A stretch of 64,000 nucleotides of DNA. Source: an uncultured Neisseriaceae bacterium. Lineage in GTDB: Bacteria; Pseudomonadota; Gammaproteobacteria; Burkholderiales; Neisseriaceae. The translations under genes were made by a program, and so were the position numbers. Under the pieces are notes generated by a model, which worked only from the letters and a program-made list of their open reading frames with translations, did not search any database and had not been told where the DNA came from. The stretch covers positions 1 through 64,000 of the forward strand of contig CALYOS010000003.1 in the NCBI GenBank assembly GCA_945267035.1, in the 5' to 3' direction. Positions 42,139 through 51,679 of this stretch are shown here, one piece after another; position 1 is the stretch's first letter; the number at the start of each line of letters is the position of its first letter.

Positions 42139-43548
42139 ATGCTCAGTTTATATAACACTTTAACCAAAACCAAACAGGAATTTACCCCAATTGATCCATC
42201 TCATGTTCGTATGTATGTGTGTGGAATGACGGTTTATGACTATTGTCATCTTGGTCATGCTCGGGTCATGGTGGTGTTTGATTTGGTGGCTCGCTGGCTG
42301 AGAGAGTTGGGATATTCGTTGGAGTATGTGCGCAATATTACTGATATTGATGACAAAATCATTGCTCGCGCCAATGAAAGGAAGATCAGTATCAATGAAC
42401 TGACAGACTTTTTTATTCAGGCAATGCATGAAGATGCGGCTGCTTTAGGCGTATTGCCGCCAGATCATGAACCGCGTGCCACACATTATATTCCACAAAT
42501 GATTACGATGATCGAAGAAATCATCGCCAATGGTAAGGCTTATGTGGCTGATAATGGTGATGTTTATTACTCAGTACGTGAATTTCCAGCTTATGGTCAA
42601 CTCAGCGGTAAAAGTTTGGATGATTTGCGCGCCGGTGAACGAGTGGAAGTAGATAATCACAAGCGAGATCCGCTGGATTTTGTTCTGTGGAAATCGGCCA
42701 AACCGGATGAACCTGCATGGGATAGTCCGTGGGGCAGAGGTAGACCAGGCTGGCATATTGAATGTTCGGCCATGAGCCGAGCTTTGTTGGGTAATCCGTT
42801 TGATATTCATGGTGGTGGAGCTGATTTACAGTTTCCCCATCACGAAAATGAGATTGCTCAAAGTTGCGGTGCTGAAAAAAACACCTGTTGCGAACAAAAA
42901 AATCATTTTGCCAGTCATGTTAAGTATTGGTTACATAATGGTTTTATTCGTGTTGATAATGAAAAGATGTCTAAATCATTAGGAAATTTCTTCACGATTC
43001 GCGAAGTGTTGCAAAAATACGATGCTGAAGTGGTGCGTTTTTTCATTTTACGTGCTCATTATCGCAGTCCGTTGAATTATTCTGATGCACATTTGGATGA
43101 TGCTAAGGGGGCGTTAACGCGTCTGTACACGGCCTTGAAGAATACAGCACCGGCAGAAGTGACGATCAAAGCAGAATTAAATGATTACACCCGTCGCTTC
43201 TATACAGTGATGAATGATGATTTCGGAACCGCAGAAGCTGTTGCGGTGTTATTCGAACTGGCGAATGAAGTGAATAAGACGCACGACAGTCAGTTAGCCG
43301 GCTGCCTCAAGGGATTGGCTGGATTAATGGGGTTGTTGCAGCGTGAACCGGCAGAATTTTTGCAGGCCGGGGCAGGTGAAAACGGCAGTTCGCTGACTAA
43401 TGAGACGATTGAAGCGTTAATTGCAGCACGACAACAGGCACGCGCAGATAAAAATTGGGCAGAATCCGATCGCATTCGCGATGAGTTGGCTGCTGCTGGT
43501 GTTGTGCTTGAGGACAGTGCTATTGGTACCAGTTGGCGGCGTGGTTAA
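42139..43548 (+). CDS. cysS: Cysteinyl-tRNA synthetase
   Basis: A 469-aa class I aminoacyl-tRNA synthetase. HIGH-type motif HLGHAR and KMSKS-type motif ([11 protein letters not shown]) are present. The zinc-site residues are visible as [23 protein letters not shown] and HHENEIAQS. The C-terminal anticodon-binding part ends in [20 protein letters not shown] start at 42139 ([10 protein letters not shown]), as in other CysS proteins. The frame is open 45 bp further upstream. Length is typical (E. coli 461). Confidence 0.97.
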   Translation: MLSLYNTLTKTKQEFTPIDPSHVRMYVCGMTVYDYCHLGHARVMVVFDLVARWLRELGYSLEYVRNITDIDDKIIARANERKISINELTDFFIQAMHEDAAALGVLPPDHEPRATHYIPQMITMIEEIIANGKAYVADNGDVYYSVREFPAYGQLSGKSLDDLRAGERVEVDNHKRDPLDFVLWKSAKPDEPAWDSPWGRGRPGWHIECSAMSRALLGNPFDIHGGGADLQFPHHENEIAQSCGAEKNTCCEQKNHFASHVKYWLHNGFIRVDNEKMSKSLGNFFTIREVLQKYDAEVVRFFILRAHYRSPLNYSDAHLDDAKGALTRLYTALKNTAPAEVTIKAELNDYTRRFYTVMNDDFGTAEAVAVLFELANEVNKTHDSQLAGCLKGLAGLMGLLQREPAEFLQAGAGENGSSLTNETIEALIAARQQARADKNWAESDRIRDELAAAGVVLEDSAIGTSWRRG

Positions 43549-43601
43549 TGCTGTTTAGCTTTAGTACCTAGTGCTTATTTTATCAATGCTTTACATTGTT
43601 A

Positions 43602-43630
43602 TTGAATCTTTTGGCAGGTATCTGCATAAT
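43602..43630 (+). promoter_or_regulatory. Putative thiM-thiE promoter
   Basis: TTGAAT (43602-43607), 17-bp spacer and CATAAT (43625-43630) place transcription start just before the TPP riboswitch. Confidence 0.6.
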
Positions 43631-43642
43631 TAAGTAGATACG

Positions 43643-43736
43643 ATTGACTCGGGGTGTCATTGGCTGGTTGCGTGGCGATGACTGAGATTTTACCCGTTGA
43701 ACCTGATCTGGATCATACCAGCGTAGGGAAGTCTAA
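43643..43736 (+). promoter_or_regulatory. TPP (thiamine pyrophosphate) riboswitch
   Basis: The THI-box landmarks are all present in order: CGGGGTG (43650-43656), GACTGAGA (43680-43687), ACCCGTTGAACCTGATCTGG and then ATACCAGCGTAGGGAAG. A closing P1 stem is formed by GACT/AGTC. It lies about 50 bp upstream of thiM and should lower expression when TPP is abundant. Confidence 0.95.
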
Positions 43737-43784
43737 GTCTTTTCTGACCTATTCTTCTCTGCCTATCTTTATAAAGGAAAGAAT

Positions 43785-44582
43785 ATGTCATCTACTCAAG
43801 AATTTCAGGCTGCTCAGGTCGAGCCGTTTATGGCAAATGTTCGGGCACAACAACCATTAATTCATTGCCTCACTAATCAGGTGGTACAAAACTTCACCGC
43901 CAATATTTTATTGGCTATTGGTGCCAGTCCGGCGATGGTGATCGCCGCGGAAGAAGTGCAATCGTTTGTGACGATATCTGATGGTTTGTTGATCAATATC
44001 GGTACGGTGACGCAGCAAAGTGCACACAGTATGGTGCTGGCGGCACAGCAGGCGATGCAGGCTCAGGTACCGTGGGTTTTGGATCCAGTGGCTGTCAGTC
44101 CAGCTTTGTCTTTTCGTACCCATCTAGCACAGGAACTTCTCAACTTGCGCCCACAGGTGATTCGAGCCAATGCTGCAGAAGTGTTGATGCTGGCGGGCGA
44201 ACAATCCAGAGCTAAGGGACCAGATAGTCAGGACTCTACTGAATCCGCACTGGGGGCAGCGAACAAATTAGCACAGCAATATCAGACTATTGTGGCGGTA
44301 ACCGGCGAGACTGACTACATTACGGATGGTGCAACCGTTTATGCTGTTAGAGGCGGTGACCATGCACTAACCAGAGTAACCGGTACTGGGTGTTCTTTAT
44401 CGGCGATGGTGGCGGCATTGATTGCTGGGGCAGAGGATAAGTTGCTGGCAACGGCGACAGCTTGTTATATGATGAAAAAAGCCGGAGAGGGTGCAGAAAA
44501 AAATGCCGGGCTAGGTACCTTTGCCGTGTCGCTGCTGGATCAGCTTTCTTTGATGGGATCGACTGGTTCAAAGGGTGTTTAA
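43785..44582 (+). CDS. thiM: Hydroxyethylthiazole kinase ThiM
   Basis: A 265-aa kinase that phosphorylates the thiamine precursor 4-methyl-5-(2-hydroxyethyl)thiazole (salvage). Motifs fit the ribokinase-like ThiM family: PLIHCLTNQVVQNFTAN near the start, ALGASPAM-like AIGASPAMV, WVLDPVAV, VIRANAAEVLML, VAVTGETDYITDG and the ATP/anion-hole block VTGTGCSLSAMVAA. It is preceded by a TPP riboswitch and overlaps the thiE leader. Confidence 0.95.
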   Translation: MSSTQEFQAAQVEPFMANVRAQQPLIHCLTNQVVQNFTANILLAIGASPAMVIAAEEVQSFVTISDGLLINIGTVTQQSAHSMVLAAQQAMQAQVPWVLDPVAVSPALSFRTHLAQELLNLRPQVIRANAAEVLMLAGEQSRAKGPDSQDSTESALGAANKLAQQYQTIVAVTGETDYITDGATVYAVRGGDHALTRVTGTGCSLSAMVAALIAGAEDKLLATATACYMMKKAGEGAEKNAGLGTFAVSLLDQLSLMGSTGSKGV

Positions 44583-44583
44583 A

Positions 44584-45228
44584 ATGCAGAAGCAACTTGA
44601 TTTGACTTTGTATCTGGTTTTGGATCCGGTTTTGTGTGGTGGTATTGCCGGAATGGTACAGACTACGCAACTCGCTGTGGCCAACGGAGTGACTGCGGTA
44701 CAGTTACGTTCTGAGCAGGCATATGACCGGCGAGACTGGTATCAGGCTGCCTTGGCGTTAAAGGAAGTTTTGGCTGAGACAACGGTGCCATTGTTGATCA
44801 ATGATCAGGTTGATGTGGCCATGGCGGTACAAGCAGATGGTGTTCATGTCGGACAAAGTGATTTGCCGGTTGATGTAGTACGCAAATTGATTGGCACCGA
44901 AAAATTGATTGGTTTGTCGGTATCCAATGCCAGTCAGATGCAATCTGTACCCTGGGAACAGGTTGATTATCTGGGGATTGGTCCCATCTATCCTACCAAT
45001 TCTAAAGGTGATGCTGCGCCAGTACTCGGAGTTGAACAGTTGCAAAAACTGGTGCAGTCTAAGCAGTGTCCCGCCGTGGCTATTGGCGGCATTAATCGCA
45101 GTAATATTACGCAAGTTATGCAGACTGGAATTGACGGTGTCGCGGTAATTTCTGCCATTTGTGCTCAGCCTGATGTCGGGGCGGCCACTCAGCAACTTTT
45201 ACAGCAGATCAGACAGGCTCAGAGTTAA
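44584..45228 (+). CDS. thiE: Thiamine-phosphate synthase ThiE
   Basis: A 214-aa TIM-barrel enzyme that joins the thiazole and pyrimidine phosphates into thiamine phosphate. Typical blocks are VQLRSEQ, LLINDQVDVAMAVQADGVHVGQSDLP, LIGLSVSN, YLGIGPIYPTNSK and AIGGINRSN. I start at the ATG at 44584, 1 bp after the thiM stop and with AAGGG upstream. The frame is open slightly further. Together with thiM this is a salvage operon; de novo thiazole genes are not in the window. Confidence 0.95.
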   Translation: MQKQLDLTLYLVLDPVLCGGIAGMVQTTQLAVANGVTAVQLRSEQAYDRRDWYQAALALKEVLAETTVPLLINDQVDVAMAVQADGVHVGQSDLPVDVVRKLIGTEKLIGLSVSNASQMQSVPWEQVDYLGIGPIYPTNSKGDAAPVLGVEQLQKLVQSKQCPAVAIGGINRSNITQVMQTGIDGVAVISAICAQPDVGAATQQLLQQIRQAQS

Positions 45229-45313
45229 TAATCAGCGTACTAGGGTGATCAGAAACTGAGTTAGCTTTTAGCTGGCACGGCTGTACATTTATGCTAATTA
45301 CACTTTCGCAGGC

Positions 45314-45341
45314 TTGAAAATTTATTCAGAACGTGTATAAT
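45314..45341 (+). promoter_or_regulatory. Promoter of rpmE
   Basis: TTGAAA (45314-45319), 16-bp spacer, TATAAT (45336-45341), 71 bp before the start codon. Confidence 0.7.
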
Positions 45342-45375
45342 TAATTGATTAAAAACATCCGTTTTAAGAGGTACA

Positions 45376-45392
45376 GGCACAACCCCTGTGCC
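45376..45392 (+). promoter_or_regulatory. rpmE leader hairpin
   Basis: GGCACA-ACCCC-TGTGCC, a 6-bp stem 20 bp before the rpmE ATG. Its place in the 5' leader of a ribosomal-protein gene suggests autogenous control by L31. This is inference. Confidence 0.45.
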
Positions 45393-45412
45393 CGCCAACC
45401 GAGGAAGATACT

Positions 45413-45631
45413 ATGAATAACAGCATTCAACCAAACTACCACGATATTACTGTGACCTGCTCTTGCGGCAATACTTTCGTGACTAAATCCGCCATGGAAA
45501 AAGACACGTTCAATATTGAAGTATGCTCTGCATGTCACCCGTTCTACACTGGTAAACAGAAAATCGTTGACTCTACCGGTCGTGTGGACAAATTCAATCA
45601 AAAATACGGCAATATGTTCAAACGTTCTTAA
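45413..45631 (+). CDS. rpmE: 50S ribosomal protein L31 (zinc-binding form)
   Basis: A 72-aa ribosomal protein. Cys pairs in TCSCG and [14 protein letters not shown] form the zinc site of the C+ type L31. Ribosome binding site GAGGAAG. A consensus-like promoter, leader hairpin and terminator make it a stand-alone unit. Confidence 0.98.
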   Translation: MNNSIQPNYHDITVTCSCGNTFVTKSAMEKDTFNIEVCSACHPFYTGKQKIVDSTGRVDKFNQKYGNMFKRS

Positions 45632-45652
45632 TAGTTTGCAACATGTTGTATC

Positions 45653-45687
45653 AAAAAAGACTGCCTTAATCAGGCAGTCTTTTTTTA
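45653..45687 (+). terminator. Terminator of rpmE
   Basis: A 13-bp stem (AAAAAGACTGCCT / AGGCAGTCTTTTT) with a 5-nt loop and T7 tail. Confidence 0.93.
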
Positions 45688-45787
45688 TCTGTGGCAAAGA
45701 GATTGTTTAGCTGCATAAGTTACCAAATGAAGATTGAGTAGAGAATAAACAGCCTATTTTATCTACCAAAAAAAAGAGGTATTATTT

Positions 45788-46310
45788 TTATGTAGATAAC
45801 ATAGCAAATGTGTTTTTATGTTCATTGATAATATCTCCCCAGCCACCTTTGTCTTGATAAGAATAATTTAAAAAGTTAGTTATATCGGGTAACTCTATAG
45901 GGTTTTCTTTGCCGATTTATATAACTTTTAGCACAAGATCTACTGTTAAAGAACTGTATTCTCCAGTTCCTCCATATAAATTATTTAAACCCACATTCAA
46001 GGTGTAAGCGATCATTTCTGATCAACTTCGAGGAATATGGGCATAAAATTTTTTAACTTTAAGACTATTTTATGCTCAAACGAAAAGTCGTTTATCTCAA
46101 ATTTAGGATCTAATATATTGATAAGTTGTATATTATTGGCAAATTCCTCCCAATCGCTTAAGTTATCAGACTTTAAAAATTCTCTGAGAATATTAATGAT
46201 TCACTTGGATTCAGCGTTATTGATGTTATATGTTTGAAAGCATTGTCAATACAGATTAAACCAAGATACAACCTGCCTCTTATCGATATGCTTTTTAATC
46301 TGTTTTTCAT
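45788..46310 (-). pseudogene. Decayed small gene, possibly an immunity protein
   Basis: On the minus strand a good start (ATG at 46310) gives MKNRLKSISIRGRLYLGLICI, continuing to NAFKHITSITLNPSESLIF before a stop. A second frame continues with REFLKSDNLSDWEEF and INILDPKFEINDFSF to a stop. A third gives LNVGLNNLYGGTGEYSSL, then an internal TAA, then GKENPIELPDITNFL and GGWGDIINEHKNTF to the end at 45788. Joined, these form one protein of about 170 residues with two frameshifts and one stop. The composition and the GGTGEYS and GGWGD blocks remind me of polymorphic-toxin immunity proteins, but this is an impression. No toxin gene is adjacent. Confidence 0.6.
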
Positions 46311-46390
46311 ATCTCAAATTTATAATTTTTACTCAAAAGGTAAATTTGCTGTAGAACGGCCTTTTTTGTCTATTCTGCTGAGCAGAGTAA

Positions 46391-47365
46391 TTAGCTTTCA
46401 CTGTCAATTTGATTTAAAACCTGGTTGGTTAAGAGCCACAACCAACTGACCAGCACGAAAGGCATGGTTAATACTGGAATAGCATAGGGTGTAAGCACAG
46501 CCATTAAAGCAGCTTGTGTTAACACGGTTAGAATAATACCCAGTAGAATATAAACCACAGTTTTCAAATTTTGTTTATCACAGAATGTGGCTAAAGTAAT
46601 GGCGGTGAGAACCGCATTGAAAGAATACAGTCCTAAGTTAATCAGTTCCATCTGACCGCCATACAGTAATGCTATACCGATAGCCAGTGCAGAACCGATC
46701 ACACTATAAATCGCTATTTTGCGTGAGTTGATGGCAAGACCGAGCAAAAATAATATCCCCGCCAGCGTACTATTAGCTAGAAACACTTCTGCAAGCCCCA
46801 ACAGGCTGCCTGAGGTGATCGTGTGCAGATTGAACTGACTAGAATGTTCAAGAGCATTTACGGTATGGCTAGGATTTAACTGCGAAAATGCTGGGATACA
46901 CAGTAAAAAAAGCCAGCTTAACAGGATAAAAGGTAAGGTCAGACATGGAAGATACCAGTGTTGTAAGATGTTACTGCATGCTTGGGTCACGAAAACCGAC
47001 AGACAAGCAGCCAGAACAATTGCGCTCCATAAATACAATGACTGTTCACAAAAAGTAGCCAGGGCGATGCCGATTAAACAGGCATTGAAGCCATAAATGC
47101 CTTGTTGCCATGCTTTATGATTTAGTTGATAAATATAAGCCATTAAATTGGCGCAAATAACAGCTATCAAGCTGGCACAGACAATTTCAGGTTTATTCAT
47201 GCTTAAGCTCGCAACCAACACGCCAGTGAAAAAAATCAGTCCTGATAAAGCATTGTTCTGCAACATAACCTGACCATAACTGCGCAGCCATACATCTATA
47301 AACCGATACAAGAGCTTAGCATGGCACAACTGCTGCCAGCGTTGCTGAACAGAAACTTGAGTCAT
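46391..47365 (-). CDS. Urea transporter (UT family)
   Basis: A 324-aa inner-membrane protein with about ten hydrophobic segments in two homologous halves. Each half carries the UT signature: YGFNACLIGIAL (about 91-102) in the first and LYSFNAVLTAITL (about 247-259) in the second. A TLPFILLSW / TMPFVLVSW element follows in each half. This matches the bacterial urea-channel fold (passive urea uptake). No urease genes are visible nearby. It may import urea as a nitrogen source or work with a distant urease or urea amidolyase. Confidence 0.88.
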   Translation of the reverse strand: MTQVSVQQRWQQLCHAKLLYRFIDVWLRSYGQVMLQNNALSGLIFFTGVLVASLSMNKPEIVCASLIAVICANLMAYIYQLNHKAWQQGIYGFNACLIGIALATFCEQSLYLWSAIVLAACLSVFVTQACSNILQHWYLPCLTLPFILLSWLFLLCIPAFSQLNPSHTVNALEHSSQFNLHTITSGSLLGLAEVFLANSTLAGILFLLGLAINSRKIAIYSVIGSALAIGIALLYGGQMELINLGLYSFNAVLTAITLATFCDKQNLKTVVYILLGIILTVLTQAALMAVLTPYAIPVLTMPFVLVSWLWLLTNQVLNQIDSES

Positions 47366-47663
47366 TGATTTTCTCCCATATTGATTGTTTGCATATGTAA
47401 AATGTTCAGTAACGTTTCCTCACGATTTTATATAATAATCGTGCCATTATTAACAATACAACTTCAATCAGGGATGGTTTTTATTTTTGATGGCTGTCAG
47501 TTTGCTGCAAATACGGTGCATCAGACGGCGACAATGCTTTAAATTTTAAGCAGAAATATGCTAATGTCGATAAACAAGCCAAACAATGTCCGGTATGGTA
47601 AAAATAAACTCTATAAAATCAAATGGATTTGTGTATGATCAATATTTTTAGTAGGAAGAGAAC

Positions 47664-48656
47664 ATGCAGTCACAGTTAAATTCGGTGGGTACACCGTTTT
47701 TTTACGGTGTGTTTAGCGCAATCGTCATGGTGATGATTGTCATTGATATGCTTACTTTAAAAAAAGAAGGCGTACATAAAGTGAGCAGTAAAGAAGCTTT
47801 ATTGTGGACGACGGTATGGATTAGTGTTTCATTGGGATTTGCTGTCTGGCTATATTTCGAACTATTACATAATCCATCAATGGGGCATGACGTTGCTGCC
47901 GATTCGGTGATGGATTTTCTGACAGGTTATGTGCTGGAAAAGTCTTTATCAGTGGATAATATATTTGTATTCGTGCTGATTTTCAGTTATTTCAAGGTAC
48001 CAGCGGCATATCAGCATCGTGTCCTTCTTTTTGGGGTCTTAGGTGCCATAATACTGCGGGCGATCATGGTCGGGTTAGGTGCGGTATTGGTTAGCCGCTT
48101 CAGTTGGGTTTTATATTTGTTTGGGCTATTTCTGCTATATAGTGGTATTAAGCTGATGTTGCCTGAAAAAGAAGGCAATAAAGGTCTTGACGCTAATCCA
48201 TTGATAAAATGGTTGCATCAACATTTTCCAGTTAGTGATCATTTTAATCATGAAAAATTCTTTACGCTAGAAAATGGTAAACGTTTAGCCACGCCACTAT
48301 TATTGGCTTTAATCGTCATTGAATTAAGCGATGTGGTTTTTGCTGTCGACAGTATTCCGGCCGTCTTTGCGGTGACTACAGATCCATTTATTGTATTTAC
48401 TTCCAATATTTTTGCCGTATTGGGATTACGGGCGATGTATTTTTTATTAGCCAATGTGGTGGAAAAATTTGTTTATTTGAAATATGGCTTGGCGGTGGTA
48501 TTGAGTTTTATCGGTGGGAAAATGCTGGTGGTAAAATGGTGGCATATCCCTTCCTGGGCATCTTTGGCTGTCGTCTTCACCGCTTTATTGGTGGCGATAT
48601 TGGCATCTTGGTGGAAAAATTGCCAACAGCCGGTTACGCACAAATCTGTTGAGTAA
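47664..48656 (+). CDS. TerC/Alx-family membrane protein
   Basis: A 330-aa protein with about nine hydrophobic segments. It has the TerC signature GYVLEKSLSVDNIFVFVLIFSYF (about 92-114) and the second acidic motif VIELSDVVFAVDSIPAVFA (about 216-234). The family exports manganese (Alx in E. coli, TerC in Bacillus) and supports metalation of exported enzymes. AGGAAGAG precedes the ATG. No yybP-ykoY manganese riboswitch is evident upstream. Confidence 0.92.
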   Translation: MQSQLNSVGTPFFYGVFSAIVMVMIVIDMLTLKKEGVHKVSSKEALLWTTVWISVSLGFAVWLYFELLHNPSMGHDVAADSVMDFLTGYVLEKSLSVDNIFVFVLIFSYFKVPAAYQHRVLLFGVLGAIILRAIMVGLGAVLVSRFSWVLYLFGLFLLYSGIKLMLPEKEGNKGLDANPLIKWLHQHFPVSDHFNHEKFFTLENGKRLATPLLLALIVIELSDVVFAVDSIPAVFAVTTDPFIVFTSNIFAVLGLRAMYFLLANVVEKFVYLKYGLAVVLSFIGGKMLVVKWWHIPSWASLAVVFTALLVAILASWWKNCQQPVTHKSVE

Positions 48657-48669
48657 ACAACAATATGCG

Positions 48670-48704
48670 GCAGAGTGGATATTTTTAAGAAATATCCACT
48701 CTGC
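48670..48704. terminator. Strong hairpin between terC and the flavodoxin gene
   Basis: A perfect 15-bp stem (GCAGAGTGGATATTT / AAATATCCACTCTGC) with a 5-nt loop, 13 bp after the terC-type gene. There is no T run, but its place between convergent genes suggests transcription termination. Confidence 0.6.
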
Positions 48705-48739
48705 TACGTCAATAGAAGTCTCAGCTCAGAATGGCAAGA

Positions 48740-49297
48740 TCAACTTAATTTGTTGATTAACTCACTTATCCGGGCCACATAGATTTTGACTGTTTCAATA
48801 TCACCGCGAGGGATTTCATCCACACTGGCATCAGCTGGTGTTTGTACCATTGCACCTGCTGAACCACCCAAAACATTGACATCGTCGCGCTCGGCAGCTT
48901 TGGTGTTTGCGGGTAATACGCCCAAGCTAACCCATAATCCGCCATGCTGAGCAGCAAATGTTTGCATCCAGATCATGGTAATTTGTTTGTCACCATTGAA
49001 ACTGGAACTGTTGGTAAAACCGCCAAAAATCTTGTCTTGCCAGGCGCGTTCAGCCCATAAACCCGAAGTGGCATCGGCAAATTTTTTAAATTGCCAAGGT
49101 ACATTTCCCATATAAGTGGGTGCAGCAAGAATAATACCTTTGGCAGAATGTAATTGTTGCCACTGGTCATTATCCAGATCACCATTAGCATCAATTTCAA
49201 CCAATACTGCATCCGTATCCGCCGCAGCTGCCTCTGCAATTTTTAGGGTATGACCGTAGCCAGAAAAAACCACAATTGCCAGTTTACTCATCATCAA
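48740..49297 (-). CDS. Flavodoxin-family protein (NAD(P)H:quinone reductase-like)
   Basis: A 185-aa cytoplasmic flavoprotein with a flavodoxin fold. The FMN phosphate loop SGYGHTLKIAE (about 12-22), the second loop APTYMGNVPWQFKKFAD (about 59-75) and GGFTNSSSFNGDKQ (about 91-104) are typical of WrbA-like enzymes. It likely reduces quinones in two-electron steps to avoid radical formation. It is a single-gene unit. Confidence 0.85.
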   Translation of the reverse strand: MMMSKLAIVVFSGYGHTLKIAEAAAADTDAVLVEIDANGDLDNDQWQQLHSAKGIILAAPTYMGNVPWQFKKFADATSGLWAERAWQDKIFGGFTNSSSFNGDKQITMIWMQTFAAQHGGLWVSLGVLPANTKAAERDDVNVLGGSAGAMVQTPADASVDEIPRGDIETVKIYVARISELINKLS

Positions 49298-49866
49298 TTT
49301 CCTTATCGTTTATCAAAACAGCTTATATGATTTCATTGTCCGTTATGTATCAATACGATAGTCGTTGTCGGTAAAAATAGCAAATTTTGTCACTGGATAA
49401 ATAAGATGTCTACCAAGCATTCTATTTATCGTCAGTAGATTAATTGATAATCATAGCTTAATGGAGTTGGTGATTAAGCTAAAAAAGGTTTAAGCGGATT
49501 ATATAGCTGACCATATCTTTAGAGGATTCACGATATTAACTATAGGGTCGCGCCACGATGTTGCAGGCAGTTGACTCCATCCCCGTGGCCATGATTATTC
49601 TTTGCAATTAAGATAAGATATGACGCACTATTTGGTTTACCGATGACGTCAATAGCTGCATAAATGTGCGATGACAGATTGGTTATTTCCCAGCAGAGGT
49701 TACTTTTTTATCTCCGTTTTTCTGGGTAGTGAATGATAGGCGGCGACAATTAGGAAAATGTCAGAAAAAGAGTTTTTATGCCATAAGTGCTGATTTGCTG
49801 ATACAAAGTTGTCATTTGCTGGTGATAGAGTGTATTTAATGGAACCTTATAAGGACTCATTAGCGG
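49298..49866. other. Intergenic stretch upstream of the duplicated region
   Basis: About 570 bp with no supported gene. Its last part (about 49845-49866, with AAGGACTC) matches the coding end of the lipoprotein gene at 50058-51065, apart from a deletion. It therefore probably contains the eroded 3' end of a paralogue. Confidence 0.45.
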
Positions 49867-50036
49867 TTAAATGTGATAATCGCCATGAAATAGGACTTTC
49901 AAGACATTATCAAGTTAAAAATTAACCAAAGCACTTTGCTATTCGACACAATTACAATACCAGTACCGGTAATATGAAGGCACACTAAAGTGTGCTAAAA
50001 CAATGAACTAGACAACCAATAGCATAATGATGTCGC
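49867..50036 (+). repeat. Direct repeat, left copy (with remnant of a paralogous 3' end)
   Basis: About 170 bp that align, with scattered mismatches and small gaps, to 51044-51213. The alignment begins inside the coding end of the lipoprotein gene (codons for KCDNR) and runs through its 3' flank. The left copy is therefore the tail of a lost upstream paralogue. It contains a perfect GCACACT-AA-AGTGTGC hairpin near 49980. Confidence 0.75.
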
Positions 50037-50057
50037 AAAAAAAGCTTGGGGAACCCA

Positions 50058-51065
50058 ATGAAAAAACAGTTATATCGATTAATAATGAGTTTTATCACTT
50101 TGTTAATACTTAGCAATTGCAGCACCATCACCAAGTTGGATAAAACTGAAGCAGCCGAATCGAAGATAAAAGTGATCAAAGATTTAGATCTATATTCTGT
50201 GAGTAGTGTCGAATATATCGACCCTGATCGGGAATTTCTTCACGTATCGTTATCAGAAACTTTACCGCCCGATGCAGACAAGAAGATACTGCCTGCCAAT
50301 TTAACCCAAAAAAAATACACCATAATCGGTAACAAACGTAAATTGTTTATGAAATTGGCTGGGATTCCAGAAGCGGCGTATGTCAGGATTTATGATTATA
50401 CCAACAATCAACTATTTTCTTATCCCATTTCATCTATGGAAGTCACGGCAATATTAGATATTTTTAAATACGATCTTACCCCACCATATGAAACGACAAA
50501 TTATCGAATTGGATTTGAATTACCGCAAGCGTTATGGTCAAAATTTCGTTCAAATTCTGGTTTAATCGTTTCTATAACAAAAGACAATCCTTTTGCACAA
50601 AAACAACTTACACCCCTTGACTGGCAAATCATTCCAAATGCAAATTATCCGCATACAGGAGCAGATCAATTATCCAATAGAGATGATGGAAATGCCTCGA
50701 AGGTGATAAAAAGTTACCTGGCTAAGGCGAATAATATGACTTTTTATGTTCAGGATTATGTAGATGAAAGCCAACCCGAAAGGTTAGGAATTGATAAAAT
50801 TTTGGCAAGAGAACTTCTGGTTTTAGATGATGAAGGTAACACTCTTTTTAAAAGACGCATGTTTCAAGATGAAGGTACCTCATTGGTTGAGTTAAATAAT
50901 TTCCATGATGATGGAAATAATCAATTCCAATGGGCAGGACAACTATTCAAAGATTTACCGCCAGTTGTATTTGGCTTTGAATCGTTCGCATTTGGCTGTG
51001 AAGGACTCGATTTTATTGTGCCTGATGCGGAAGGGATAGGATTTAAATGTGATAATCGTCACTAA
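50058..51065 (+). CDS. Lipoprotein of unknown function
   Basis: A 335-aa exported lipoprotein. A basic N-terminus, hydrophobic core and lipobox LSNC precede a soluble body rich in Asp, Asn and aromatic residues. I do not recognise the family. The C-terminus ends in GIGFKCDNRH with two Cys in the last 20 residues (FGCEGLDF..., FKCDN) that could form a disulfide. I start at the ATG with GGGGA upstream. An in-frame TTG lies 12 bp earlier. The gene is flanked by direct repeats that include the end of its own reading frame, showing a past tandem duplication. Confidence 0.75.
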   Translation: MKKQLYRLIMSFITLLILSNCSTITKLDKTEAAESKIKVIKDLDLYSVSSVEYIDPDREFLHVSLSETLPPDADKKILPANLTQKKYTIIGNKRKLFMKLAGIPEAAYVRIYDYTNNQLFSYPISSMEVTAILDIFKYDLTPPYETTNYRIGFELPQALWSKFRSNSGLIVSITKDNPFAQKQLTPLDWQIIPNANYPHTGADQLSNRDDGNASKVIKSYLAKANNMTFYVQDYVDESQPERLGIDKILARELLVLDDEGNTLFKRRMFQDEGTSLVELNNFHDDGNNQFQWAGQLFKDLPPVVFGFESFAFGCEGLDFIVPDAEGIGFKCDNRH

Positions 51066-51213
51066 ATAGGTTTTTTTAAGACATTATCTAGTTTAAATTA
51101 ACCAAAGTACTTTGGTGTTTGAGAACAGTACAATTCAAATATTTGTAATAAGTAGGCACACTAATGTGGGCCAAAACAGTGAACTTGGCAACCAGTAGCA
51201 TAAATTTGTCTCA
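51044..51213 (+). repeat. Direct repeat, right copy
   Basis: Second copy of the 170-bp repeat, covering the last codons and 3' flank of the lipoprotein gene. Shared blocks include TTAAATGTGATAATCG, AATTAACCAAAG, GGCACACTAA and TAGCATAA. Confidence 0.75.
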
Positions 51214-51661
51214 ATAAACCTGCATAGGCAGTGAAATGACAATATTAATCAGCAAAATTTTATTGGCTATGGAATGACGCATTATTAAATTGATTGAATA
51301 CACTCAAATCATTTTCCGGGCATATCAATTTAAACATAATGGGTATATTATATTGTAATATTCAATTAAATCATCAATATATAATTTAAACTGAAAAGAA
51401 AAAAAAGAAAATAGTACGAATTTACTCTTTAGTATTTTTATTTTTTAAGTTGGCGTTATATATCTAAGAGTATGATTGCCAAAAATAAATACAATTATTC
51501 TATGTTGGGAAAATGTAATATCAGTGTAGCAATATGCTAAATTCACACCTTTAGCCGTTTTCATGTTTGTTTCTCAGGTAAAGTAAATAAAAACATAAAC
51601 TTGTATTTTATTATTATGATTAAACTTCAAGTTTGATCCGATAGACGAGTGATGTGAGATA
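51214..51661. other. AT-rich intergenic stretch before yaaA
   Basis: About 450 bp, no gene or RNA recognised. Confidence 0.4.
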
Positions 51662-51679
51662 TTGATTACAGGAGAAAGT

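Noticed and set aside
45413..45710. Alternative frames overlapping rpmE
   Set aside because: They are shadows of the conserved L31 gene and its terminator.
47366..47663. Manganese (yybP-ykoY) riboswitch before the TerC-family gene
   Set aside because: The conserved core elements are not found.
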